Assembly: GCF_028389875.1 (NCBI RefSeq)
Contig: NC_084675.1
Span: 20,794,412 to 20,858,411 of the forward strand
Origin: Rhea pennata
Lineage: Eukaryota > Chordata > Aves > Rheiformes > Rheidae
DNA: 64,000 nt
Direction of reading: 5' to 3'
Shown one piece after another: positions 45,600 through 57,716 of the stretch; position 1 is the first letter of the stretch, and each line of letters opens with the position of its first letter. Both the position numbers and the translations under genes were made by a program. A model generated the notes under the pieces. It had not been told where the DNA came from. It worked only from the letters and a program-made list of their open reading frames with translations, and made no database searches.

Positions 45600-45775
45600 G
45601 GTACCCCATACCACGGCAAGCGTAGGTTCAGCTCCTGGTCTGCTGCACTCTTCCCTCGCATCCCCCTGCGGTAGTTTCCCATCTGCCGAGAGCAGAGGTG
45701 TCATGAGAACAAAGTACTTTAAAGAGTGTGAGCTGCTCAAGCACTAAGATGATACAGGGTAACTCAGATGAACAG
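45600..45775 (+). repeat. CORE/MIR-type SINE
   Basis: GGTTCAGCTCC at 45625-45635 matches an RNA polymerase III B box at 10 of 11 positions. GTAGTTTCCCATCTG follows, and then AAAGAGTGTGAGCTGCTCAA, as in the 'aaagagtgtgaggtgctcag' 3' end known from sauropsid copies. The head is truncated. Confidence 0.6.
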
Positions 45776-48559
45776 ATATTCATCAGAGCCACAAAATGCC
45801 TAACTGGGTACGAGAAGGCTTAGAGTACAAGAATCCAATGGACAACCGCAACTGAAATCTCACCACTTTTTAAAGCAATTTGTTAATCAGGTTGTATGTT
45901 GTTTGTTTGTTTGTTTTCCATGAAAGGAATAGTTGAAAAAGGAGCTTGCATCACCAGCTCTTGCGATTTTACTTTGCATGATGTTTGATGATATTCTTAA
46001 GGGCTCTGCTTCCAGAGTCATATGATTGTACAAAAATGTCAGTGTTCACTTTTAGATGCATATCTCTAATTCTTTTAGCTTGTAATGAGAACTTTGAAAA
46101 TGTGCACAGTGTCCAGTGTCAGCCCAAGAGACTAGAAACTGCAAGAAAAATAAAATGAACTCAAAGTAGATTTTTTTAACTCATCATTTTAAGCCGTATG
46201 ATAATTTCTGAGGCCTAAATTCCAACCTTGAAACTACTGGGGTTGGCTGTACTTAATGCAGTTTTGCTCATTAGATGATTCATGAGCTTAGAGGACCTAG
46301 TGGATGTGAGGGCTGGATTTGGCTTGGAGCCCTGACGATGAAGCAACGTGTAATTGTGCTGCCTGAGGGACAGCTCTATAAATCTGTACCTCTGAGTCAC
46401 CAGACCCCAAAAGCCCGCGGATGGTATGAGGAACTGGGCATGTCTACCAGCTCCTTGCTGACTGACTAATGGACGAGGTGTGCCCGATGCTGCCCTGCCC
46501 GCGAGGTGGCTCGCTGGGGGGATTAGCAGAGCCCCTGCATTGCCTCCAGCCTCGACGCTTGGTTTGGGCAAGCTCCATCCAGCCACACGGCAGTGTGGGA
46601 GAAGAAGCGGGGCAAGGGGAAATTTATGGCCATATTTGGCAATGCAGAGCTGTATTTCGGGCGAGACCTCTAAAAATACTATTTGAACTGTGGCTCAACT
46701 CTGGACCATCGATTTGGCTGCTTTGCTTTGTGGTGGTGCAAAGTAGCCTAAAAGTCTCTGTGAAAAAACATTCCTCTGAAAGAGATGGCTTCTCAGGTGA
46801 GGCCAGCACTGCTGTTTCTTTGACATCATCAGTGACAGCGGAGAGAGTATTGAGAAGGACAGGAGACAGAAAGGAGGACTAGGAGAGAGCATGCAGTTTT
46901 ACTTAGCTTCCACAGCCTCCAAAGGAACTCAAAACCGTGACTGATTACACTGAGGTCCATTTTGGGCTCTGGACAGCTTAGGACCAGAGTAAGTGGGTAA
47001 ATGCAGTGGAACAGAGCTAAACAGGTTGGGCTCAGGCAAGAGAGAATCTTTTATCTACTGCAGTGAGCACAGCAGTGACTCTGCATAATGCATCTCAAAC
47101 TAAGCAAAAAAGAGGTTATGTTTATCTGCGTCTGTTACGAGATTTTAACTATTGGACAAAGCTTGCTGACCATGGCTTTTGTGACACAAATATTTTTGTC
47201 CTGTTACCCAGTTTCTGTATCATCTTTCCTGATGCAGTCTCTTAGATCATGTATTTTGGCTAGATGTTGAGAGGAGCTTCTGTAAGACTTTTTAGAGATC
47301 CTCCCCCCGCCAAGTGCTTCAAAAAGAAGCAAGTGGGTAGAAATCAGTAGATGTCTAAATGAGGATCTGGAGCAGTTGCAGTTGGTAAAGTAAGGGCAAA
47401 TAGCTTGTTCAGTTTTGTAAGGGACTTTAGTGAGTTTATGAGGGGAATTACTTGACCTCAAACCTGCTGTAGAAGGAAATAAATGAGCTGATTCAAGAGG
47501 CCCCTTCCTGCCCTATGTCCTGCTCTCTTTGACTGTGGAAGACAAAGAAACGAGCAACTTAGACATGTCCCTCTGCCCTGCTGTTCTGTTCCCTGTCTTG
47601 GTGCCTCAGGCTTACGTTGAGAAGATGTCTACAGAGACAGGGAATCTTCCTAAGTATCTGTTTAAACGGGTGTGCTTTCCCTGCCTTAGCCTCACTAGCA
47701 TGTTGTCCCTTGATCGCTCCTTCGTGTCTGGGGATCGCTCTTCAGCCACAGCCCATAAGTCACGTGCAGCCCATGCTGTGCTGAAGTGGGGAAGTCTTGC
47801 AGGAGACCAGATATGTTTGTGGGTTCCCTGGGGAGGGGAGGGAAGCAAGGAGTGATGAACACCAGCACAATTGTACTTCAGCCTTTTCTTTTTCTTTTTT
47901 TTTAATCTTTTATTTTTTTGCCAAAGCATGTAGTTGATTTGGGACTGGGCTCTTTACTGTGTATTTCTTCAGATTTCACTTATGATCTCTTGAAGTCTTT
48001 TTCTTTTCTTATTTTAAAGCAAGATGGTTATATTTCACCACTTCACTTAAAGCCTTGGCAGGAACCATGCTCAGAAGACTGCGGGGTTTTGCAGTGGGAC
48101 TAGGTATTACAGCTGAAGAAGACAGACACAAAATCTCTGCGGCATCTCAGCCGCTGGGCATGAGCCAGCCCAGCCAGGCTGCTGCCAGTGTGCCAGGGTG
48201 TCCCGGCCCAGACGTGCATTTTTTTTTTCCCCGGAGCTGGAGCCCCGTAGAAGCATGGAGAACGAACGGCTTGCACTTTTTCAGCAGTCACCCATTTTAG
48301 GTCCTATTTCCAGTGAAGGCCCTGGGAACTGGGCAGGGAGACAGCAAACTTTCAAAATCCAAGCTGTGAACAAGCAAGAACACTCCTAAAATGTCCCTTC
48401 TAAATAGGAGCCTCCCTTTCAGTTTTTAAATGCTATCTTTGTTACTACCCTCAGTAACCTCTCTAGCAAAGAGCTGAATGTTATTAGAAAAGAGTTGAGT
48501 ATGGGTGGGAAGACAAGAAAACAAAAGGAAATGGAAGTGCTGGAAACTGATTTTCCATT
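45776..48559. other. Intergenic DNA, no gene seen
   Basis: Includes a (GTTT)n run at about 45899-45917, a T-rich stretch near 47885-47925 and T9 near 48220. Frames at 46215-46882 and 47529-47929 have no recognised domains. GAGGCCCCTTCCTGCCC near 47498 vaguely recalls a CR1 end but is not convincing. Confidence 0.45.
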
Positions 48560-48860
48560 AGGATCTATTCTGTTTTCGTCTTATTTTTAATAAGATATTT
48601 TATGAAGATTTTTGCACTGCTTTCTATTTTCTTTTAGGGTGTGTTATCTTTTGTGACTTAGTTTAGACTAAAATAAACCTCAGTTACTAATTAAGGATAG
48701 AAATGGAAATCCAAAGATTTGCTTCTCATCAATGCCAAGTGGTAAATCCTTTAATGCTGTGGGATTTTGCTCTATAGCTCCAAATTTCCCATTGGTATTT
48801 AGTAATCTGCTGATTACATTTACTTTAATTCTTTGGTCTTCAGAGTTTTCATGTTAAGGC
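48560..48860. promoter_or_regulatory. AT-rich block, possible conserved element
   Basis: Has an inverted repeat TCTTATT-TTT-AATAAGA at 48579-48595 and words such as ACTAATTAAGGATAG and CTGCTGATTACATTTAC. Evidence is compositional only. Confidence 0.2.
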
Positions 48861-49844
48861 ACTCACTTACAGTAGCTCTGAGTGTTAGGGGCAACAAGTT
48901 AAAAGCTATAAGTTTTCTTGAATTCCTGCTTTGTTTTTTCTATTGAGTCACAACTACTGTGTTATATCACGCTAATAAGAGTTGTACTGTGGTTGGAGAA
49001 ATAACAAGGTATTGCATTGTCCTGCGGGAGTCATGACATCATTTTCAATTTGCTTATCTGCAGTAAAGAACGCCTTTAAAGAGAAAGGTGAGTGGCAAGC
49101 CACTGAACTGCTATTTTCATTCCACCCTGTCTCTCCTTGCTATGACATTATGAGAATGATGTCACTGCCTAGAGCACATGCACTGGCTGCTTCCTGGAGG
49201 CCTCCGGATGCACCATCTCCATCACCTCTAAAGGGAATGGAGATATTTACTGTAAGAGGACTAACCCGTATGTACTTCTTCCCATTTCCAAGGGCTGAAA
49301 AGGAGCAGTAGAGCAGTAGAGGACACTACTTCTTTCCATGAGGTTGGCCTACAGGCTGAGAGGCCCTGGGGAAGTCCTGCAGTCAGATCTGTGACAGGGT
49401 CCTACAACCTCCTCGACACTGAGCTCAACAAGAATAGACTGATGACATGATCTGAAGCAGCTTGGAAAGCTCTGGCCATGTTTGGACTCCATGGGTGCAA
49501 GAATTTTAATCTTTTTCTCACTTCCTCATTCCAGCTGAGACTGAAAGGAGATGTTCTCATTTCTTGGGAATTAAAGAAAGGCCTTCTGACTGAGCTGATC
49601 TAATCTTTGTTGTGGGCACTTCTTCGCTTATGGGGTTAGGACTGGAGGCAGGAATTTTAGAACTGGAGGAAGACTGCGACATTTTCCATTTTACTTGTAT
49701 CCTTCTGAGTGAGTAGTTTACATACAATGAGCCTTGGATAAATGGTTAGCTAAATTATTAAGTGCTTTTCTAAATTAACTCCAGCTTTTAACCTTTTCCG
49801 AGATCTTGCCCGTCTGTGCCCCAGAAAAGATAATCTAGACAACA
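48861..49844. other. Intergenic DNA, no gene seen
   Basis: A 109-codon + frame at 48982-49311 lacks recognisable content. No repeats identified. Confidence 0.5.
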
Positions 49845-49920
49845 GACCTGAGTAAATCTGCATAACTCCACCAATGAAAATATGTATTTTTCCCTAGCTA
49901 AGGATCTGGCCATTCTGTCC
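49845..49920. repeat. Old palindromic amniote DNA element
   Basis: GAGTAAATCTGCATAACTCC, then CCAATGAA, then CTAGCTAAGGATCTGGCC follow the sauropsid palindrome ('gtaaatc.gcatagctccattgaa...cagctgaggatctggcc'). Confidence 0.6.
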
Positions 49921-50679
49921 ACTCTCCTCTTTGAAATATGAGGGCAATGCCATTTTTACAATGCAATTTTTTGTCATTTACCCACTCATTACCTTACCAC
50001 TTCGAGTTCTGGAGAATGATTCACACACTAAAAATTGTACCTTTACTATCCCAGTTTCAGCACCGGCTCACATTTAATTAATCCATGCTCAATCCAGTAT
50101 CTCATGAACGCCAGCCAGGACACACTGATAGTTCTTTAAACTTTGATTCTGAAGATCTGGCTAATATAACTCTATCAGTGTGGGTAAAATAGGCTTGAAG
50201 AAGAGCTCTAAAGCAGAATTTTTCAAACGACTTAGGAAAATAAAATCACTGCATCAACCCAGGTAGCTCTCAGTAAAACCACTGACTAAACTCCAGGGCA
50301 CTTGAAACAGCTGACTTGACAATACGAGCGAGGAGCAAAGGCTCCAGCTCCCTGCAATGGGAGTGACACAACCGTATGAGGAAGACCTGTTTACATCACT
50401 GAGATAACCTGTTTTGTTAAAAATAGCAAGGTCAGGGAGGCAATAAAGCTGTCAGCATGGAAATCACCGCAGTGCTTGTGTCCCATCAGCTGGAGGGCGG
50501 TGGGGATTCTTCCCAGGCTGGGGGACAAGGATGGTGGAGAATTCACAGTGAGGATAAACAAACCTGTGGCAATGTCAGAGTGCTATTATCTGCTGAACAG
50601 CTCTATTTGTGCCAATGATATTTCCAGGTTAGCTCCTCCTAGGCCCATAAAAATGGTCATTTTATTCATTTTTGCTGGG
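49921..50679. other. Intergenic DNA, no gene seen
   Basis: AT-rich to mixed. TTCAGCACC near 50056 is only half of an RE1/REST site. Confidence 0.5.
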
Positions 50680-50729
50680 TTTCTCTTTCTTTCTTTCTTT
50701 CTTTCTTTTCTTTACTTTTTTTTTTTTTT
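50680..50729 (+). repeat. (TTTC)n-T microsatellite
   Basis: Several TTTC units followed by a T15 run. Lysine/arginine-rich minus frames across it are artefacts of the repeat. Confidence 0.95.
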
Positions 50730-52981
50730 GAAGTGATGATAGATGGAGTGCCCATAAAACCTGACGGCACCATGTAAGAACTCCCCAAGCCCCAGAGCCA
50801 GGTGTGGAGCAATTGGTCATCATGCAGGCTTCCACCCAGGCCTGGGTTTGGCTCGTGTGTGTCAGTTTTCTGGCCACTGGGATACTTCCCTGTTTTTTCA
50901 TTGCGTAAATGATCATCCGACTGTGGGAATATTTTACACTGAAGCCCAGGCCAACAGTGGAAACCCATCAAATCTAGTCAGCTAAGCTGCCTTAGGAAGG
51001 ACTCACATGGTCCAGATGGGAGCATAGCCCAATGTTTTTATTGTGTTAAGAGTGTGCGTTCTCAAAAAAGGAAAACATTGTGTAGGGTTCACATCCTGTT
51101 GGTACATAGGATACATTTCTGCTATTGCTGTCTTCCTTTGGATAGCATTTCCCTTGGCTGAGTCTCTGAGTTGTGCTTGGACAATGAGTCATAATGATAC
51201 AACTGATTTGGGGGCAACTTTTGAACAGAAGTGTTTTGAGCCAAACCATACAGCACACAGATACTATACTTACATATGTGCTCGTATTTGTGCGAAGCAA
51301 GTGCCGAGGAAGCAAACCTCTTTTGGCATACCCTAAATGAAACACGCTTGCGCCATTGATGCCACATTGCATAGCTTTGTCCGTAAAATACCGAGTCTTC
51401 ACAAATTTTCTCTTTGGGCCTTTAAGATATTTTCCAACCTAAAACTCTAAGAAAATGCTGTGGGTTGAGTTCAGAGATGAGAAAGGGCCAAAAGAGACAT
51501 TAGCCACATGTAAGTGAAATCCTACTGCAGCTACTGAAGTTACCACTGCATTATGCAACTTTTCCTTTCCTTCGACGATGGCACACCGTTGCATTCACTG
51601 TCCCTAGCTCAAAATAGTTACAATTCCAATTCGTGACAACTATGCCCGTATGCTCCCATCCGGTCCAGACTCAAAAGGCTGAAAGACATCCACTTGAAAA
51701 TGAAGTACCAAGTCCAAGCTTCAGTGCCAGGATGTGATTCTGAGCACTTGGATGGAATAAAATTGTGGTTGACTGGAAACTTGAGTTGCAACTCAGGCTA
51801 AACTTTTTCAGAAGTTTCTACATAGCTCTGTGCAATATTTTGTGTACCATCACACTTACTGATTTTGACGGGGACCATAAACAGAAATACTGTGAGACAA
51901 GGCTATTTCCATGGTCTATTTTTGCACTATACTGCGGGGGGGGTGGGAGGGGGAGAAAGAGAAGAAAACCTGTTCTTGTAGGATTTCTAGCTCAAAGAGA
52001 AATCAGAAAAACATTTGTGAGTGCTTTTCTAAACGGAATAGTTTGTCTGAAGCTTGCATTTCACCAGCTCCTAATTACCTGTTCATGTTACAGTTGATTA
52101 CATTGATTCTCCATAGGTGAGGTGAACTTCTAAGGCAATGAAGGAATTTAAACAGAATGATTTTTCAGTTTTGGTTCTATTTACAGACTGTGGTATGTCA
52201 ATTTGAAGAAAAGCCAGAATCTGAAACTGAAACGCCAGTGTTTTCTTCTCGCTATAATTGGAATCTTTCAAGACAAGATTCCAGTGTTTGAGGGTGTTCG
52301 CTGCAAGGTTTTGGTCCTTACCCATCAAGCTTTCGCTACTGATGTATAAAGCATGAAGCTCAATGTCGGCCTCTTCTCCTTCCATTGAGCTCAGCAGGGA
52401 TTTTATTCTTTGATTTCAAGCGGAGCATGATCTGGCCAATGCTAAACACTTTTGGCCATTCAAAAGACACTGCTGTCCAGATAACCTGTTCTGGACAGAC
52501 TATTGCTGAAGCCATGCTTTGCAGGTGTTACTGGCTTTTCTTCAGTCATCATTGAAAGTCAATCTTGACAGAAAACAAGAGTTTCTTTCCCTGTTGAACA
52601 AATATGCTGCAGTTGCCTGAAATGCTAATGTTATTTGATGCTTTTTGAGAGCAACCTTGCTTGGGAAGCAAGTTGAACACTGTTAAATTCTGTGATGATA
52701 AAACCAGCTTTCAGCGAAGGGATGGGTTTGGCCTACAACTCCTTTGCCTTAGGGATCGGGTGTGAAGTGAAGTAGCTCATTATCCTTGGATTTGCCATGC
52801 TGTCTGTAAGGGCGTGAGAAGCATTGCATTTGTACATCTGCCAAGCTGTTCCTTATTTGTCTTTAAGAAACCAAGCTTCAAAAAGCTCTTTCCTGTAGTG
52901 TTGTAAGGAATATCTTGAATTTGATTTCATTACATCTTTTAATTCATTTGTTAGCTGGGATGCTTTACACTAATAAAAAAA
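50730..52981. other. Intergenic DNA, no gene seen
   Basis: Includes a G-rich GGGGGGGGTGGGAGGGGGAG near 51938 and a 7-bp inverted repeat CTTGCTT-GGG-AAGCAAG near 52657. The longest frames (51046-51402 minus, 51765-52097 plus) show no domain. Confidence 0.5.
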
Positions 52982-53005
52982 ATATATATAAATATATATA
53001 TGTAT
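52982..53005. repeat. (TA)n microsatellite
   Basis: ATATATATA-AATATATATATG, an imperfect alternating A/T run. Confidence 0.9.
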
Positions 53006-53419
53006 GCGTTGCATGGGGCAAAGGATCTACATCACCTACAGTGATGATGATGGGGGTGGTGGTAATTACTGTGTGCAAGAGACACAAGTCAGTATTATTT
53101 TAAATTCATTCTTTCATCCCATGCAATAGGAATATCTTCTGGACTACGGATTTTGGAATAGTTGAAATGTTTGCTTTGCAAAACAGACATAAAATTTCTC
53201 CTTCAAGGTGCTAAATTTGTGCTGAGCTGGTCCAAAACACGACTGCATCTGGCTATGTCTTGTGTCTGCTACTAAAAAAATGTCCTAAATTCCAGACAAC
53301 CTCTTGGGTTTTGAAATAAAACTCATTAATCCTGCATTTGAATTTAATATTTGAAATTTTATCCTAATCTTTTTTTCTTCCACATGAATTAACTTTAGAA
53401 AACTTGGAAAGGAACACGA
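53006..53419. other. Intergenic DNA, no gene seen
   Basis: Short repeat of GATGATG near 53041; otherwise nothing recognised. Confidence 0.5.
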
Positions 53420-53443
53420 TTTTTTTTTTTTTTTTTTTTTTTT
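53420..53443 (+). repeat. (T)24 homopolymer
   Basis: Twenty-four T followed by GAGCAAGAGAGAGAAC. No AATAAA on the opposite strand at poly(A)-tail distance. Confidence 0.95.
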
Positions 53444-55654
53444 GAGCAAGAGAGAGAACATTCTTAACAAAGGGTATAAAATTAAACTAGATTTGACCTC
53501 TGCCTTTAGCAGATTTTCCACCTGGTCTGTGCAGGAAATCAACTTCTATATAGCAGCTCTTTCATAAGGAATAACATACATGAGTCTGTAAGTGACAGTT
53601 TTTCTTGGGTGGACAACAATGTTAGTTACTTTTTATGATTAATTGATAAATGTTTTGATATGGTGCCTGGGCTCTGAGTCAAAAATCAGTCTAGTTAGAT
53701 GATCCAACACTTGGGAAGCTGAGCCAATTACAGCTCAGGCACAGTGAAAACAATTCTAAAATATTTGAGCCTAAAAAAGTGCATAGTTGTTAAGGAATCT
53801 TACACGTGGGTGTATGGTGGTATCCTGAATTACAACTACTTGGTGGGCCAATTTCTTAAGGAATGCAAGGATGTGCAGGGATTCAAGACTCTTGCATCTA
53901 TATTTCAAAAGAGTTGGGAAAGCAGAAGAACCACATGGGCTCTTGTGGCCGGGCACGTGCTGAGGAAAACCAGACAGTGGGCCGAAATGCACTTTTAGTC
54001 CCTTGGGTTACACAAATCCTTTTGCTTTTGGGGGAAGACTTTGAGACCTTCTTCTCTTAACTCCTAGTCTTCTCCTTTGAGACAGCTTGTTTCTTTTTCA
54101 GCCTTCAGAACTTTCTTTCTGCACCAAGCTTCCTAGCCTGTCCTCAGATTTGCACCCTGACTCTAAGCCCTAATGTCTTTGTAAAAGAGCTGTTAAAAGT
54201 AGGACCCCTCATGTTTGTGGCTATAGATCAGGTTAAGAATACGAGTTGGATTTTCTGGACTCTGAGGTTGTCTGTGCATCCCAACATGTGTGCAAACCTA
54301 CACTAGGACACAGCGGCTTGCTGTAACCGAGGTTCTCTAGAAGCATGATCCACCTCGCAGCTAAAGGCTGCTTTCTCAGATTATTAAGGGAAAGAAAGAA
54401 CACTCTATTTTTCTTTCCACAGGTATGTGAATAAAGAGGCATTTTTTTTCAGTAGGATTTTGGGGTCATCAGCTCAAAATCCATTTGGAAAATTCCTTCG
54501 TGCAGCTCCCTAATGACTTTGTATGTGACACACTGCCAGCTGTTCCTGACGAATCAATGGAAACAGAATATGTGCCTTCTTTTACGGATCCTCAATCCTC
54601 AGTACCAAAAATGCTACATGGAGGTTTTGAGGGGTGCATGCTTGGATTTCAGCACTGATATTCCATCTTCATCCTGCTTTCAGTGCCACTACAGGTCTGG
54701 AAACTGGGAGGCAAATTGAATTTCAGGCATTTTAGTGATTATTACCAGCTTATCAGAGAACTCCTCTGTATTTTTCATACAAAAATCTGATCCAAAAGCA
54801 AAACACCTCATTGTCCTCAATAGGTTTTTATTCCAAGGTCAAAACCAGGGGTCACTTTTGAAAAATTAATGTCTACAGGATATAGATACTGTTGGAAGCT
54901 ATTTTACATGCCTGAGACCATCAAGCCCTGCAAGGTTAGGCCTAATCTCATGCTGAAGATATTCCAATAGACTCAGATCTAGACTTTACCCCATCTTCTT
55001 ATGACCCTTAGATATTCAGATACTCCTCTGTCTATACAAGTAGGTAAGAAGAACTGAAGAGTGTATTTTCTAATTGAAGAACGTCTTTGTTTGTCTTAGA
55101 GGGAAGATCCATTAAAGAAAATGTTTCTTTCAGTCTACTATGAGTCTGAAAACATGATTTTTCCAGTAATACTCTCTCATTTCAGGCAACATTTGAATGA
55201 CATAATCCCCCTTTCCTACCCTTCCTCTATCCCTGATACTCTCTCTTGAAGATACGAACCTGACCGCTGGACCTGAAGACACTCACGCTTTCACTTTATT
55301 TAACACTGGTGTGTTTCATCATTGCTGATATGGCAGGAAAATTTTTAAGAGCATACTGCAAACTTTACTGCTCGTGACTTCTTAATCATGTGGATTTTAT
55401 TTCACGTTAAGCTAGCAACCAAACTCTTCTAATAAACAGAGTAAAATCTAATTAGGCTACTGGAGAGGAGTAGAAGAATTTATACTCCTCCAGACACAGA
55501 GACGTTAGGAATTCTTCCTGAAACACACACACAGGCTTCCTGGCAGCTGCCGCATGCAAAGGGTGTCTAATGATCACATTAATTTGCACTTAGCTGATAT
55601 GGTGAGGAGTTCCTTGCAGATGGAAAATGTACTTCTTTCATGAGATCATAAGGG
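53444..55654. other. Intergenic DNA, no gene seen
   Basis: Mixed sequence. Frames at 53744-54060 and 54513-54719 lack domains. CA run ACACACACAC near 55525. No repeat family identified. Confidence 0.5.
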
Positions 55655-55885
55655 GTAGCATGGCCTAGTGGACAGTGCTTAGAGCAAAGAAAGCCCAGTT
55701 TCTAATCCCATGGCTCACACTGCTCGCTGTGTGGTCTCCCCTTTTCTCTGTCTCAGTTTCTCCATGCGTAATCATACTTATCTGGCTCATTCATGGGATT
55801 GTTGTGATGATTACAGAGTCATTTGGCTGTAATGTGTTTCAAAAACTGAAGGTACAATTAAAGCGTTGAAGCATTATGATTACTG
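55655..55885 (+). repeat. CORE/MIR-type SINE, nearly full length
   Basis: The head has a perfect polymerase III A box, TGGCCTAGTGG at 55661-55671, and a B-box-like GTTTCTAATCC at 55698-55708. GTCTCAGTTTCTCCATGCG follows, then GGGATTGTTGTGATGATTAC, then the decayed 3' end. This is the best-preserved SINE of the window; its 64-codon frame is incidental. Confidence 0.85.
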
Positions 55886-56783
55886 ATTCAAAGTCACCAC
55901 TTAGACATACATTTAATAGCTCGACACCAAAGATGAACTTGGCTGGCTTCCTGTCTTCATCGGGCTCATAATTATTTCAAACAGTGCCAGTGAGAGAACT
56001 CAGAAAGCAGCAAAGCAGCTCCCCATCCAACCCTGGGGGAAGATGACCCCCATGCAACGGGGCGCATTGTCCCACATGGAGGCCACTTTGTGGGAGCTCA
56101 CCCTACACATCAGGGATGTCTCCATGGGATTTGCATGTCAGGCTGGCCTACAGACCAGGACCACAGTTCACTGGGCGGGACACCCTGGCTGTCCTGCAGC
56201 AGCTGCAGCTGCCGGGAGGGGACCTGGAGCACCTCAGCATGAGGAGCCATGAGAGGTACGGCCAGAACCATCTGACAGACACAGAAATCCTGTCGGCAAA
56301 CCCGAGGCGTGCATCCCCCATCGTGAATCAGTGCGCTAGGCTTCTCCCTGAGCCTGCACAGTTTCCAGTAGCCTTTCTTCAGCCGGAGAACTGTCATCTC
56401 CTCTCTAGTATTGTTTAGCTCTTTTTACGTTGCTTGTCAGGATTGTTCCCATAAAACCATTAGTCATTTCTTAGGTTTGAATCAAGTGCAGGGAGAGAGC
56501 ATAGGAGCAAACGTTAAGGAAGGACTGGAGCAAAAGCTTTATTTTTATTTTTATTTTTTTTTATTAATAGGGTGTAATCTAGCCCCTAGCAACCTCAGAA
56601 GACATCTTTCTGTCTAGCGCAATACAGCAGGATGCCAGCCAGTTCCAGCCCCGCAAGAACAAACCAGTTTAGGTAGGAGCCTCGTCCTGCTGAGTGTAGG
56701 TTTGTTCGGAGAAGGGTGTAGCCCCAGGAGTGGGAGGAGGAGATCTGACTTCTGCCAGTTCAGATTTTAAAAATGCATAACAA

Positions 56784-56784
<1 letters not shown>
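55886..56784. other. Intergenic DNA, GC-richer at 56000-56400
   Basis: Opposite-strand frames at 56043-56418 cover one another without a domain. No CpG island. Confidence 0.45.
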
Positions 56785-56828
<44 letters not shown>

Positions 56829-56847
56829 GAAAAAAAAAAGAAAAAAA
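56785..56847 (+). repeat. (A)30 followed by (GAAAA)n tract
   Basis: Thirty A followed by GAAAAG/GAAAG units to about 56847; a simple repeat. Confidence 0.95.
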
Positions 56848-56943
56848 GCCTGCAGTGGGCTGAAGCTGATGCATTTTTTTATAATACAATGAGTTTTTGT
56901 GAAATGGAATTGCTGGACCTAAAACCGGGAGGCATTGCTCAGT

Positions 56944-57025
56944 TTTGACTTATACTTTACTCAGGCAAAACTCCAGTTGATGTGAGAGAGCACTGGGTCA
57001 TATTAGGATTTGGCCCATGGCAGCA
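56944..57025. repeat. Old palindromic amniote DNA element
   Basis: TTTACTCAGGCAAAACTCCA and TTAGGATTTGGCCCA match the two ends of a common sauropsid palindrome ('cttactcaggcaaaactcccattga...aggatttggccc'). The central arm is worn. Confidence 0.7.
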
Positions 57026-57471
57026 GAGGAAAGCCAAGCGCAGAATGTCACATAAACATATTAGCTAGATATTTGGCTTTCTCAGAGATCCCAGGGATAG
57101 AATAGGGCCGTGATCTAGTCTTCTACGAGGCATATAAGGAGGTTAAATTTGTCCTGCATAGAACATTAAAAGAATGAGATCCAAACATCTGCACGAGCAT
57201 CTGTATCATCTCTTCTTCCTCCCAGAGAGGTCTGGAATATACTCCTCTTTTTGTGACAGGTAGAAACCCAGATAAAAACTGCTTAATCTGCTTCATGCGG
57301 GTGAAAAATCAAACCACGGGGTGTAAGTGCTCAAGCTGAAAGTGCGCTCTTTCTGGTGATGAGGTATGAAGAGGGCATATTGTTCATTTAAACCACACTC
57401 TATAGTTTTTGCAGCAGCAAAGTATTTTTGAAAGTTTACAGCTGTAGCAGAAATTCCCTGGAGCTTAAGCA
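57026..57471. other. Intergenic DNA, no gene seen
   Basis: Nothing recognised apart from the end of a 131-codon minus frame (57293-57688) that lacks a domain. Confidence 0.45.
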
Positions 57472-57498
57472 TCAGCTTTCTGCCAATCAGAAAGCTGA
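57472..57498. repeat. Perfect 11-bp inverted repeat with CCAAT loop
   Basis: TCAGCTTTCTG at 57472-57482 pairs fully with CAGAAAGCTGA at 57488-57498. The five-base loop is CCAAT, and CCAATCAG resembles a CCAAT box (NF-Y). No repeat family or known RNA is recognised. Confidence 0.9.
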
Positions 57499-57698
57499 AG
57501 GCACTCCGGTTGGGGCTCCAAAAGTGACATTTCAGTGTTACACGTCTTAAACGTGGAGCAGTTTCGAGAGAGCATCCTGACAGGTTTTGAACTCTGGAGA
57601 AATTATTTTCTGGTGCCAAGCTACACAGTCTGGGAAACGCAGCATGCTGCACACCACATTCGCTCCCTGTACTTCTGCCAGAAACCAAAATACATACT

Positions 57699-57716
57699 AA
57701 AAAAAAAAAAAAAAAA
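57699..57716 (+). repeat. (A)18 homopolymer
   Basis: Eighteen A interrupting a 125-codon frame; a simple repeat. Confidence 0.9.

Noticed and set aside
47466..47525. Possible CR1 3' end (GAGGCCCCTTCCTGCCC)
   Set aside because: Only one short word fits; no upstream CR1 sequence and no octamer tail.
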